Assembly: GCA_963729995.1 (NCBI GenBank)
Contig: CAVSPF010000003.1
Location: 186,001 to 250,000 of the forward strand
Reading direction: 5' to 3'
DNA: 64,000 nucleotides
Source: VRUE01 sp963729995
GTDB taxonomy: Bacteria > Actinomycetota > Thermoleophilia > Solirubrobacterales > 70-9
This document shows positions 53,296-62,657 of this stretch, piece by piece. Numbering within the stretch: the first letter of the stretch is position 1; each line of letters starts with the position of its first letter. The notes under the pieces were generated by a model. It was given only the letters and a program-made list of their open reading frames with translations. It searched no databases and was not told the origin of the DNA. Both the position numbers and the translations under genes were made by a program.

Positions 53296-54945
53296 ATGCC
53301 GAGTGTCACGTCCATAGCGTCAAGCGCCCGCCAGTCGATTGCCGACGCCGTTTTCGAGGCCAGGGTCCTGCGCGACGCCGGCATCATCGGGCTGGTCCGC
53401 CCCGACAAGGCCGCGAAGCTGGCCGCCACCTTCCTGCGCTGGGGGGCCTCTCCCGCGACCGGGATCGCCACGGCCGCGATCCACCACCCCGACGAGACGG
53501 CGCTGATCGACGAACGGGGCTCACTCACCTTCGAACAGCTTCACCGCCGCTCGAACGCGCTGGCCCACGCCTTCCAGAAGATGGGCATCGGTTACGGCGA
53601 CGGAATCGGGGTCATGTGCCGCAACCACCGCGGCTTCGTCGAGGCGACGCTTGCCGCCGCCAAGCTCGGCGCCAGCGCCCTCTACCTGAACACCATGTTC
53701 GCCGGCCCCCAGCTGGTCGAGGTGACGCACCGCGAGGGCCCGAAAGCGCTGATCTACGACGAAGAGTTCGCGGAGCTCCTCGAGGGTGTCGACGGGAACG
53801 TGAAGCGGATCATCGGCTGGACCGACGGGGACGCCGGCGCGCCGACGATCGATTCGCTGATCGCCGAAAACGACGACTCCGACCTGAAGCCGCCGCCCGA
53901 CAAGCCGCGCTTCGTGATCCTCACCTCGGGGACGACCGGGGCGCCGAAGGGCGCGCAGCGCTCCAGCCCCGACGGGCTGTTCGCGCTTACGGCGCTGATC
54001 GACAAGATCCCGTTCCGCAGCCGCGAGACGATGATGATCGCCGCGCCGCTCTTCCACTCCTGGGGCTTCCTCCATTTCGTGATCGGTCTGCCCACGGCAG
54101 CCACGATCGTTCTCCAGCGTCGCTTCGACCCCGAGGAGACCCTGCGGGCGGTGCAGGAGCACCGCGCCAAGGTGCTGGTGGCCGTGCCGGTGATGGTGCA
54201 GCGCATCCTGCGACTGCCGCGCGAGACGCTCACCTCCCACGACCTCTCCTCGCTGCGGATCACCTCGCTCTCGGGCTCGGCGCTCCCCGGCGAGCTGGCG
54301 ATCGAATGGATGGACCTCTTCGGCGACACGATCTACAACCTCTACGGGTCGACAGAGGTCGCCTACGCGACGGTCGCCACCCCGGAGGACCTGCGAGCCG
54401 CCCCGGGCACCGCCGGGCGCCCGCCTCGCGGCACCGTCGTCCGGCTCTATGACGAGCAGGGGCGGGAGGTGCGGCCCGGCGAGGTCGGGCGGATCTTCGT
54501 CGGCAACGAGATGTCCTTCGAGGGCTACACCGGCGGCGGCGGCAAGGAGGTCATCGACGGCCTGTTGAGCAGTGGCGATGTCGGCCACCTCGATGCCGGG
54601 GGACGCCTTTTCGTCGACGGCCGCGACGACGAGATGATCATCTCGGGTGGCGAGAACGTCTTCCCGCGCGAGGTTGAGGACCTGCTCGCCGATCACGAGT
54701 TGGTGGTCGAGGTCGCGGTGATCGGCGTCGAAGACGAGGAGTTCGGGCAGCGGCTGAAGGCATTCGTGGTGCTTGCCACCGATGCCGAGATCTCCGAGGA
54801 CGACCTGAAGGCTCACGTCAAGGCCAATCTCGCCGCCTACAAGACGCCGCGCGAGGTGACGTTCCTCGACGAGCTGCCGCGCAACGCGACCGGCAAGGTC
54901 CTCAAGCGCGAGCTGCATGAGTGGGAGATGCAGGGTTCGAGCTAG
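53296..54945 (+). CDS. Long-chain acyl-CoA synthetase (AMP-forming, ANL superfamily)
   Basis: From ATG 53296 the product is 549 aa. Adenylation motifs are LTSGTTGAPKGAQRSS (P-loop), YGSTEVAYA, SSGDVGHLDAGGRLFVDGRDDEMIISGGENVFPREVE, and the C-terminal catalytic Lys in LPRNATGKVLKRELHE. It activates a fatty or aromatic acid to acyl-CoA; FFAT-type family of about 550 aa. The reverse-order beta-oxidation enzyme elsewhere in this window would use its products. It is 13 bp after ispF. Confidence 0.92.
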   Translation: MPSVTSIASSARQSIADAVFEARVLRDAGIIGLVRPDKAAKLAATFLRWGASPATGIATAAIHHPDETALIDERGSLTFEQLHRRSNALAHAFQKMGIGYGDGIGVMCRNHRGFVEATLAAAKLGASALYLNTMFAGPQLVEVTHREGPKALIYDEEFAELLEGVDGNVKRIIGWTDGDAGAPTIDSLIAENDDSDLKPPPDKPRFVILTSGTTGAPKGAQRSSPDGLFALTALIDKIPFRSRETMMIAAPLFHSWGFLHFVIGLPTAATIVLQRRFDPEETLRAVQEHRAKVLVAVPVMVQRILRLPRETLTSHDLSSLRITSLSGSALPGELAIEWMDLFGDTIYNLYGSTEVAYATVATPEDLRAAPGTAGRPPRGTVVRLYDEQGREVRPGEVGRIFVGNEMSFEGYTGGGGKEVIDGLLSSGDVGHLDAGGRLFVDGRDDEMIISGGENVFPREVEDLLADHELVVEVAVIGVEDEEFGQRLKAFVVLATDAEISEDDLKAHVKANLAAYKTPREVTFLDELPRNATGKVLKRELHEWEMQGSS

Positions 54946-54951
54946 CGGCGT

Positions 54952-54970
54952 CCCGCTAATTGCGGGTTTT
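54952..54970 (+). terminator. Intrinsic terminator after the acyl-CoA synthetase gene
   Basis: CCCGC (54952-54956) and GCGGG (54962-54966) with a TAATT loop are followed by TTTT. The hairpin starts 6 bp beyond the stop codon. A second potential hairpin TAGCGG/CCGCTA overlaps. Confidence 0.65.
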
Positions 54971-55024
54971 GTGTCCGTTGGCGAGGTGGCACACCCTCCG
55001 CTGGGCGTAGTAGGTTCCGCGAGT

Positions 55025-55915
55025 ATGCGTGAGCCTGCGATGCGGTTGACGGCGGTTGGAGAGGCGACCGAGGAGATACACGGAATCGCCAAGCAGGCGC
55101 TGGCGTGGGTCCGCGTCAGCGAGGAGCGGATTGCGAAGGCCGAGTCGAGGGCCGCCGAAGCTGAGGTCGAGGCGGAGCGGCGCGAGGCCGAGCTGAAGGA
55201 GCGGGCGATGGCGACGCTGCGAAAGCTCGGCGAGGGGGGCCGGGAGCGAGTCGCCGCCGAGCGCGAGAAACGACACGACGCGGAGGCGCGTGCGGCCCGT
55301 GCCGAGGACGCCAGGGATCGTGCCGAGAAGGCGTTTGAGCAGGCGCAGCAGGGAGCCCAGACTGACCGCGAGGCGCTTGCCGCTCAGCTGGCTGGCGTCC
55401 GGGCCGACTCCGACAGGGCGCTTGCCGAGGCCGTCGGACGTGCCCGGGAGGAGGGTGAGCAGCGCACTCGCGGGGCGCTGGAGGAGGTGCAGGGGGAGGC
55501 CGACCGGCGCGTGGCAGCGGCGGAGCAGCGGGCCGCTGACGCTGAGGCAGCGGCCGCGGAGGCGCACGAGATCGCCGTGCGACTCGAGGCCGAGATCGAG
55601 GAACGTGTCATGAAGGGCACCGAGGACGTGCGCAGGGAGGCGGAGGAGCGCGTTCGCAGGCTGATCGAGAAGGTTGAAGGTGAAGCCAAGGAGCAGGCAC
55701 GGGCGCGCGCTGAGGAGCAGTTGAAGGCCGAGTCCGACCGGATCCGCAGGCAGGCCGAGCAGCGCGAAGAGCGGGCGCGGAGCGCGGCGGAGGACGAGAT
55801 CAAGGCGAGTGCCAAACGGGCGCGGCGCGAAGTCGTCGCCGCGGCCGAGGAAACGGCGCCCGCCTGGGCTCGCAAAGAGGCGACGGCCTCCGGCGCCGGC
55901 TACCGAACCTTCTAG
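55025..55915 (+). CDS. Long coiled-coil protein of unknown function
   Basis: This 296-aa protein starts MREPAMRLTAVGEATEEIHGIAKQAL and is then almost entirely a coiled coil rich in Ala, Glu, Arg and Lys. Heptads run from about residue 35 to 280 (e.g. RAAEAEVEAERREAEL). Very high charge and Ala content give it a tropomyosin-like look. It might be a cytoskeletal or scaffold element, but no family is recognised. It sits between the acyl-CoA synthetase terminator and cysS (22 bp), separate from the isoprenoid genes. Confidence 0.75.
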   Translation: MREPAMRLTAVGEATEEIHGIAKQALAWVRVSEERIAKAESRAAEAEVEAERREAELKERAMATLRKLGEGGRERVAAEREKRHDAEARAARAEDARDRAEKAFEQAQQGAQTDREALAAQLAGVRADSDRALAEAVGRAREEGEQRTRGALEEVQGEADRRVAAAEQRAADAEAAAAEAHEIAVRLEAEIEERVMKGTEDVRREAEERVRRLIEKVEGEAKEQARARAEEQLKAESDRIRRQAEQREERARSAAEDEIKASAKRARREVVAAAEETAPAWARKEATASGAGYRTF

Positions 55916-55936
55916 CCCCGTCTAGCATCCCGCGCC

Positions 55937-57378
<1,442 letters not shown>

Positions 57379-57382
<4 letters not shown>

Positions 57383-58074
57383 GCGGCGCAGGGTCGACCC
57401 CCCGCTCGCCCCTGTCCGCGTCCCTGGTCTACGGGAAGAGGCCGGTGGCGGAGGCGGAAGCCGGCAAGCGCCGGGTCCATCGGGTCTGGCGCGGTCCGGA
57501 GACGCCTGCCGAGGAGCTGGAGCGCCTCTGCGGGTCGCCCGACCATCAGGGGATGGTCGCCGAGGTCGATCCCTATCCCTATGCCGATCCGCAGGCGCTG
57601 CTGAGGCGCGACGGGTCGCTGCTGGTCGCTCTCGACCAGGTCCAGGACCCGCGCAACCTCGGCGCCGTCTGCCGCTCGGCGGAGTTCGCCGGTGCGGCTG
57701 GCGTCGTCATACCGGAGCGCCGTTCGGCCGAGATCACGGCCGTCGTCTGCAAGGCCTCGGCGGGAGCTGTCGAGCATCTCGATGTCGCTCGTGTCCGGAA
57801 TCTCGCCGATTGGCTCGCCGAGGCGAAGGCCGCCGGCTTCTGGATCTGGGGCGCCGATGCCGGCGCTCCACAGGCGCCCTGGGACGTCGACCTCACCGGC
57901 CCCACCGTGCTCGTCCTCGGTGGCGAGGGCAAGGGGGTTCGCCCTCGAGTTGCGTCGGCCTGCGACGGGTTCGTCGCGCTGCCGCGGGTCGGTGAGGTTG
58001 CGTCGCTCAACGTCTCCGCCGCCGCCGCTGCCCTTCTCTTCGAGGCCGTTCGCCAGCGGCGGCAACCTGCCTAG
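57379..58074 (+). CDS. rlmB: 23S rRNA (guanosine-2'-O-)-methyltransferase RlmB/TrmH family
   Basis: This 231-aa SPOUT enzyme has the N-terminal substrate-binding part (LVYGKRPVAEAEAGKRRVHRVW) and the trefoil-knot motifs LDQVQDPRNLGAVCRSAEFAGAAGVV, VLGGEGKGVRPRV and VGEVASLNVSAAAAALLFEA. It methylates the 2'-O of G2251 in 23S rRNA. The GTG start overlaps the cysS stop by 4 bp. The cysS-rlmB-sigH order is the same as in Bacillus subtilis, where mrnC (between cysS and rlmB) and yacP (between rlmB and sigH) are also present. Confidence 0.93.
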
Positions 58075-58111
58075 CATTTGCAACGGCGGTTGCACGAACG
58101 TCAGTTCGGGG

Positions 58112-58139
58112 TTGACAGAACGCGGCTGGGCGATAAGAC
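58112..58139 (+). promoter_or_regulatory. Candidate promoter for the sigma factor gene
   Basis: TTGACA (58112-58117) and TAAGAC (58134-58139) are separated by 16 bp, starting transcription near 58146. The leader of about 107 nt before the start codon contains small inverted repeats. The -35 is consensus; the -10 is moderate. Confidence 0.5.
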
Positions 58140-58252
58140 TACCGCGCCAATAAAGGGTGAACCTCAGCTTGAGTCTGAGAGACCCCAGTCAATCCGGGCG
58201 CCCAGGGGAGGTACCGGCGCCACGACCCTTCATTCCGAAAGGAGAAGGATCA

Positions 58253-58960
58253 GTGGCTCTATCTACGCCTACGCAGGAGCTGCGGCTCCCAACCGGACGA
58301 CTCAATGGCTCTCGCACGGCCGAGGCTAACTCTCAACCTGAGCTTGATGACCATTACCTGGTCGCGCTTGCCAAGGAGGGACGCACAGATGCCTACGATG
58401 CGATCGTCCGCCGCTACCGCGGCTTCGTCAGGCTGAAGGCCTCGTCCTATTTCCTCCTCGGCGGCGAGAGCGACGACCTGATCCAGGAAGGGCTGCTCGG
58501 GCTCTACAAGGCGATCCGTGACTACCGGACCGATCGCGAGTCCAGCTTTCGCAGCTTCGCGGAGCTCTGCATCACCCGGCAGATCATCACGGCGGTGAAG
58601 ACCGCCACTCGCAACAAGCACACCCCCCTCAACCAGTACGTCTCGTTCAGCCACACGCCGGCCGCAGCAGGCGACTCCGAAACGACCCTCGACGAGATCC
58701 TGCCGGGGCCGATGGTCTCCGACCCCGTCAGTCAGGTGATCGCCTCCGAAGAGCTGGCAAGCCTGGTTTCGTGCCTGTCGGGCAGCTCGGGGGTCCTGTC
58801 GGACCTGGAGAGCCGCGTCCTCTCGCTCTACCTCGACGGCCACTCCTACGAGGCGACCGCCGAGCGACTCGAGTGCGACACGAAGACGGTCGACAACGCT
58901 CTGCAGCGCGTCAAGCGGAAGGTGGCGTCCCACCTCGCCTCCCGCGCGGTCCCGGCCTAG
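58253..58960 (+). CDS. sigH: SigH (Spo0H)-type RNA polymerase sigma factor
   Basis: The GTG at 58253 has AAAGGAGAAGG 7 nt upstream, so it is preferred over in-frame codons further upstream. The 235-aa product matches B. subtilis SigH in region 2 (FVRLKASSYFLLGGESDDLIQEGLLGLYKAIRDY, ITRQIITAVKTATRNKHTPLN) and region 4 (LSDLESRVLSLYLDGHSYEATAERL, VDNALQRVKRKV). In firmicutes SigH serves the transition phase, competence and sporulation; here its regulon is unknown. Position after cysS-rlmB is conserved. Confidence 0.92.
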   Translation: MALSTPTQELRLPTGRLNGSRTAEANSQPELDDHYLVALAKEGRTDAYDAIVRRYRGFVRLKASSYFLLGGESDDLIQEGLLGLYKAIRDYRTDRESSFRSFAELCITRQIITAVKTATRNKHTPLNQYVSFSHTPAAAGDSETTLDEILPGPMVSDPVSQVIASEELASLVSCLSGSSGVLSDLESRVLSLYLDGHSYEATAERLECDTKTVDNALQRVKRKVASHLASRAVPA

Positions 58961-59048
58961 ATGCGCCTCCCGGCCGATCCGTTCCCCCAGGCGAAGGTGG
59001 CCAGGGTTCCGGGCTTCGGCTGTGCGGTCCAGCTTCTGCGGTAAGCGA

Positions 59049-59750
59049 TCAGGCGCCCGACAGGGCCGTCGCCAGCTGGCCGTAGACCTGACTGGCGCGA
59101 CTGGCTGGGACCACCGGCGGGCGACGGTTGACGTAGCCCTCCAGGATTCGGGCGGGGAGGATCACGACTCCCTCCCGGCGGGCAGGCACCCGTCCGATCA
59201 GCCACGCCTCGCTGAAGACCAGCAGCGGCTGCACCTTGTATCCGGTGATCCGTTCGAGCAGCTTCTTCTCCGCATAGGCCTGCTTCAGCATCGCGGAGTC
59301 GATCCGCTCGACCCGGAAGCGCCCCTTGTGACTCTTCGTCTCGATTGTGAAGATCCCACCCGGACCGACGAGGATGTGATCGATGTTGCCGCGTCCCAGC
59401 GAGACATCGTGGAGCGCGTGCCAGCCGTCGCCGGAGAGGCTGTCGAGGACCGCGCCGACTCTCTGCTCCCCTCGCGCGCCCTGGAGCCAGCGGTCGACCT
59501 GGGGTGAGAGCCACCGGTTTGCGCCCAGCATTAGCCCGATTGCGGCAAGCTCGATTGACACCCGCAGCCATCCGCGACCATCGAGCAGCAGCCAGGAGGC
59601 GAGCAGAACGAACAGCGCGATGCCGATCATCAGCAGGAGCCGAACGTCCAGCTCCATGGCGCGCGAGCGTGCGTGTTGTCCCGGCTTCCGCACGCTCTGC
59701 GAAGTGTCCCTAGTTCCCATACGGTGGAAGTGATCGGCTGGATCGGCCAT
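59049..59750 (-). CDS. NERD-domain membrane-anchored nuclease-related protein
   Basis: This 233-aa protein has one or two N-terminal transmembrane helices (about 37-57 and 62-78). A NERD domain follows. GARGEQRVGAVLDSL (Glu), the Asp in NIDHILVGPGGIFTIETKSHKGRF and the E-T-K pair are the PD-(D/E)XK-type site. The C-terminal tail is a helical extension ending VYGQLATALSGA. NERD proteins are found with DNA processing and phage-defence functions but have no fixed role. It is convergent with sigH and divergent from the PDDEXK gene. Confidence 0.82.
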   Translation of the reverse strand: MADPADHFHRMGTRDTSQSVRKPGQHARSRAMELDVRLLLMIGIALFVLLASWLLLDGRGWLRVSIELAAIGLMLGANRWLSPQVDRWLQGARGEQRVGAVLDSLSGDGWHALHDVSLGRGNIDHILVGPGGIFTIETKSHKGRFRVERIDSAMLKQAYAEKKLLERITGYKVQPLLVFSEAWLIGRVPARREGVVILPARILEGYVNRRPPVVPASRASQVYGQLATALSGA

Positions 59751-59802
59751 GCCCTTGAGCCGCAGATGTGTACTGCCACCCTGTGCCCAATTGAGTCGAT
59801 AC

Positions 59803-59832
59803 GTGACAACTGTCCGATCGAAGACCTAATAT
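59803..59832 (+). promoter_or_regulatory. Promoter of the PD-(D/E)XK gene; leaderless transcript predicted
   Basis: GTGACA (59803-59808) and TAATAT (59827-59832) are 18 bp apart. Transcription would begin near 59839, which is the A of the start codon. No Shine-Dalgarno is present, so the mRNA is probably leaderless. Confidence 0.6.
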
Positions 59833-59838
59833 ACGAAC

Positions 59839-60276
59839 ATGCGTTCGCCTCTAATAAGACCCGTTCTCACCGACCACCCGGTAGACGTCGGCCATCGGAG
59901 TGAGGCTGCGGTTCTGGCCGAGCTCGTGCGCCGCGGTTACCGGGTGCTCCTCCCGTTCGGTGTTAATCAGCGGTACGACCTGGTGCTCGAGAACGATGGG
60001 CGTTTTCTGAGGGCGCAGTGCAAGACCGGTCGCCTCCGTAACGGCGTGATCCAGTTTAGTGCGGTGAGTATTCAGTCCAATACCAATGGCACTCGGGTGC
60101 GGCACTACACGGGTGAGGTCGACCTGTTTGTCGTCTACTGTCCAGACAACGAGTGCGTCTATGTGATTCCTTCGGAAGAGGTCCCACCGACCGGCATGTA
60201 TCTGCGCGTGGATCCTCCTCGCAACAGGCAGCGTAAGCGCGTACGCTGGGCTCGGGATTACGAGTTGCCCGCCTAG
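59839..60276 (+). CDS. PD-(D/E)XK endonuclease of the I-Ssp6803I/PDDEXK_5 type, overlapping tRNA-Thr
   Basis: A 145-aa protein. GHRSEAAVLAELVRRGYRVLLPFGVNQRYDLVLENDGRFLRAQCKTGR contains the family pattern: Glu in SEA, Asp in RYDLV, and Gln-x-Lys in QCKTG. VDLFVVYCPDNECVYVIP and PTGMYLRVDPPRNRQ match the C-terminus of the PDDEXK_5 family, which includes the group I intron homing endonuclease I-Ssp6803I. The catalytic set is intact. Its final 10 bp lie inside the tRNA-Thr gene (its TAG is tRNA sequence). No intron is seen in that tRNA. It has lower GC than its neighbours, as expected for transferred DNA. Confidence 0.85.
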   Translation: MRSPLIRPVLTDHPVDVGHRSEAAVLAELVRRGYRVLLPFGVNQRYDLVLENDGRFLRAQCKTGRLRNGVIQFSAVSIQSNTNGTRVRHYTGEVDLFVVYCPDNECVYVIPSEEVPPTGMYLRVDPPRNRQRKRVRWARDYELPA

Positions 60277-60339
60277 CTCAATTGGTAGAGCACTTCCCTT
60301 GTAAGGAAGACTGTCTCGGTTCAAGTCCGAGGGCGGGCT
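60267..60339 (+). tRNA. tRNA-Thr (anticodon UGU)
   Basis: A complete 73-nt cloverleaf. Acceptor GCCCGCC pairs with GGCGGGC, the D arm is GCTC/GAGC, the anticodon stem is CTTCC/GGAAG around CTTGTAA, and the T arm is CTCGG/CCGAG with TTCAAGT. The anticodon is TGT (threonine). The 3' CCA is not encoded. The 5' 10 bases overlap the end of the endonuclease gene. No intron interrupts the anticodon loop. Confidence 0.97.
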
Positions 60340-60345
60340 TCGGGC

Positions 60346-61713
60346 TCACGAGCCGCCGCTGCCCAGCACCCGCGCCTTCTCGGCGGCGAACTCCTCGTCG
60401 CTGAGGGCGCCCTTCTCGTGGAGGGCGGCGAGGCGTTCGAGGCGGGCGAGGCGGGCATCCTCGTCGTGCGCCGGCGCGGCCGCCGCTCCCGCGCCCGGGC
60501 GTCGCACCTCCGGCAGCCGCAGCTTCGCGGCCCGCTGGCCCAGGTTGGCGCTCTTCACCGCGCCGACCATGCGTTCCCTCGTGCGGCCGACGATGTCGTC
60601 CAGCTGGATGTCGGGGAATTCCTCCTCGGACTGCTTGCGCAGCTCGTGAATCCCAAAGGCGGCCAGCCCCGCGACAACCAGCGTGGTGAGGAAGGAGCGC
60701 AGGTTCTGGGTTGGGGCGGAAAGGAAGTAGATGCCGACGACGAATGCCAGCCCCGCGTATACGTAGGCAGCGTAGTCGCGCAGGACCGGCGCCATCACCC
60801 GCCGGCTGGCTCGTGCAGGGGCGGCTGGCGAAGCGAGCCAACCGGCCACCCCGAACAGGAGGCCGACGATGATTACGGTGGTCGCAATGCTGGTCATCAG
60901 CGAGGTCGCGATCGACCAGGTCGCTTCCGCGGCCGGCTTTGCGCTTTCCTTGGTCACCAGCTGTCCGACCACGATCCCTCCCGCAACCTCGCGGGCGACG
61001 ATCACGGCGAAGCCGGCGGCGATCAGGCCGATCCCGCAGAACAGCACCGTCACCCAGCGACCGTCGCGCGAGATGTAGATGGCGAGCCCGAAGGTGAGGA
61101 AGGTGAGGAGCGAGAGGACGAGGGCCAGCCCCTTCACACCGATCGTGATGTCCTGCGCGGTCCGCAGCGCGTTGGAGCGCAGGATCGTCACCTGACCGGC
61201 GTCCGGCGGGAGCTTTTCGGCCAGCTGGGTTCCGATGCCCACCTGCTGCGCCAGGTTGGTGAGCAGGCTGCCGAGGTTGAGGGTCACCTTGCCGCCCGCG
61301 GTCGAAACGGCTTCCCCCTTGTTTTCGAGCACGGCGAGCAGCTGTTCGTGTGCTGCTCGGTTGGCGTCCTGCCAGAGGCCCTGTGCGGTCGAGGTCTTCA
61401 GCAGCTGGTCGGCACCCGTGCCAGCGACCTGTCGCAGCCCACCCGAGACCGGTCCCGCCAGCTTCTTCGTGTCGCCGGGCAGGATGTCCTTCAGTTCCTT
61501 TTCGACATCGACGTTGGCGTAGAGCTGGTCGACCAGGTATTCGCCCACCGCGGAGCGGATCGTCGAGTTCTGGATCAGCTGGTTGCTCGTGTCGACCCAG
61601 TCGCCGGTATTGAGCGCCTGGCGCTCAACCCAGATCGCAAACACACTGAGGAAAGCGAGCACCGAGCCGAGTACGACCAGTGCCTTCACGATGCGGCGCC
61701 GCCGGCCACTCAT
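60346..61713 (-). CDS. Integral membrane protein with C-terminal SHOCT domain
   Basis: From ATG 61713 the protein is 455 aa. A TM near residues 10-30 follows the Arg-rich start. A large extracytoplasmic domain (NTGDWVDTSNQLIQNSTIRSAVGEYLVDQLYANVDVEKELK) is followed by about five spans between residues 200 and 360. The C-terminal 30 residues (RLERLAALHEKGALSDEEFAAEKARVLG) are a SHOCT oligomerisation domain. The family is common in actinobacteria and its role is not known. Its start is 23 bp from the divergent glyoxalase-fold gene. Confidence 0.82.
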   Translation of the reverse strand: MSGRRRRIVKALVVLGSVLAFLSVFAIWVERQALNTGDWVDTSNQLIQNSTIRSAVGEYLVDQLYANVDVEKELKDILPGDTKKLAGPVSGGLRQVAGTGADQLLKTSTAQGLWQDANRAAHEQLLAVLENKGEAVSTAGGKVTLNLGSLLTNLAQQVGIGTQLAEKLPPDAGQVTILRSNALRTAQDITIGVKGLALVLSLLTFLTFGLAIYISRDGRWVTVLFCGIGLIAAGFAVIVAREVAGGIVVGQLVTKESAKPAAEATWSIATSLMTSIATTVIIVGLLFGVAGWLASPAAPARASRRVMAPVLRDYAAYVYAGLAFVVGIYFLSAPTQNLRSFLTTLVVAGLAAFGIHELRKQSEEEFPDIQLDDIVGRTRERMVGAVKSANLGQRAAKLRLPEVRRPGAGAAAAPAHDEDARLARLERLAALHEKGALSDEEFAAEKARVLGSGGS

Positions 61714-61736
61714 TGGGAGGATGCTATACGTGACCA

Positions 61737-62657
61737 ATGAGGCTGGAGGGCATCCACCACATCACGGCGATCACCGCCGATGCTCAGAGCAACGTCGACT
61801 TCTACGCGGGCGTGCTCGGCCTGCGACTGGTCAAGAAATCGGTCAACCAGGACAAGCCGACCGTCTACCACCTCTTCTTTGCCGATGAGACTGGCAGCGC
61901 CGGCTCCGACCTCACGTTCTTCGAGTTTCCGGGGATACCGCGGGGCAGGGCTGGCATCGGCGATGTCCATCGGATTGTCTGGCGAGTGGGCTCGCCGGAG
62001 TCGCTTGACTTCTGGGAGCGGCGCCTCACCGGCAGCGGCGTTGTCTCGCAGCGGACGGGCGACACCCTGCGCTTCTCAGACCCCGAGGGTCTGGACCACG
62101 AGCTGGAGGTCGCGAGTGTGGATGACGAGCCGCTGGTCGCCGAGCATCCCGAGATACCGGTCGAGCTGGCCCTGCAGGGGTTCCACGCGGTGCGTGCCTA
62201 CAGCAGTTCCCCGGAGGTCAGCCGGCGCCTGCTCGAGACACTCGAGTTCGAGCGGGCAGACCCGGGGACGTGGGAGGCGCGCGGGGAGAGGCGCGGTGGT
62301 CTCTACCTCTACGACGAGCCGCCGCCGGTGCGGCCGCTGCAGGGCGCCGGCAGCGTCCACCACGTCGCCTGGGCCTCGACGCCGGAGGAGCACGAGGCGT
62401 GGCGGGAGCGGGCGATCTCGGGCGGCGCCCAGCCGACCCCGGTGATCGACCGCTTCTACTTCCGCTCGATCTACTTCCGGGAGCCGAGCGGCGTGCTGTT
62501 CGAGATCGCGACCCTGGGGCCCGGCTTCACGGTGGACGAGCCGGCGGAGCACCTCGGCGAGAAGCTCTCGCTGCCGCCCGACTACGAGCACCTGCGTCCC
62601 GAGGTCGAACCGAGCCTGCAGCCCATCTCCAACCCGCGGGCTGCCGGGACCGGGTGA
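61737..62657 (+). CDS. VOC-family ring-cleaving dioxygenase (MhqO-like)
   Basis: A 306-aa protein of two glyoxalase-fold halves. The N-terminal EGIHHITAIT supplies a metal His, GSVHHVAWAS the second His and SGVLFEIATLGPGF the Glu. The overall layout matches MhqO/CpsA-type hydroquinone dioxygenases, which open the ring of hydroquinones. The next gene overlaps by 4 bp and encodes a maleylacetate-reductase-like enzyme, the following step of such a pathway. Alternatively it is a glyoxalase/bleomycin-resistance relative. Confidence 0.83.
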   Translation: MRLEGIHHITAITADAQSNVDFYAGVLGLRLVKKSVNQDKPTVYHLFFADETGSAGSDLTFFEFPGIPRGRAGIGDVHRIVWRVGSPESLDFWERRLTGSGVVSQRTGDTLRFSDPEGLDHELEVASVDDEPLVAEHPEIPVELALQGFHAVRAYSSSPEVSRRLLETLEFERADPGTWEARGERRGGLYLYDEPPPVRPLQGAGSVHHVAWASTPEEHEAWRERAISGGAQPTPVIDRFYFRSIYFREPSGVLFEIATLGPGFTVDEPAEHLGEKLSLPPDYEHLRPEVEPSLQPISNPRAAGTG

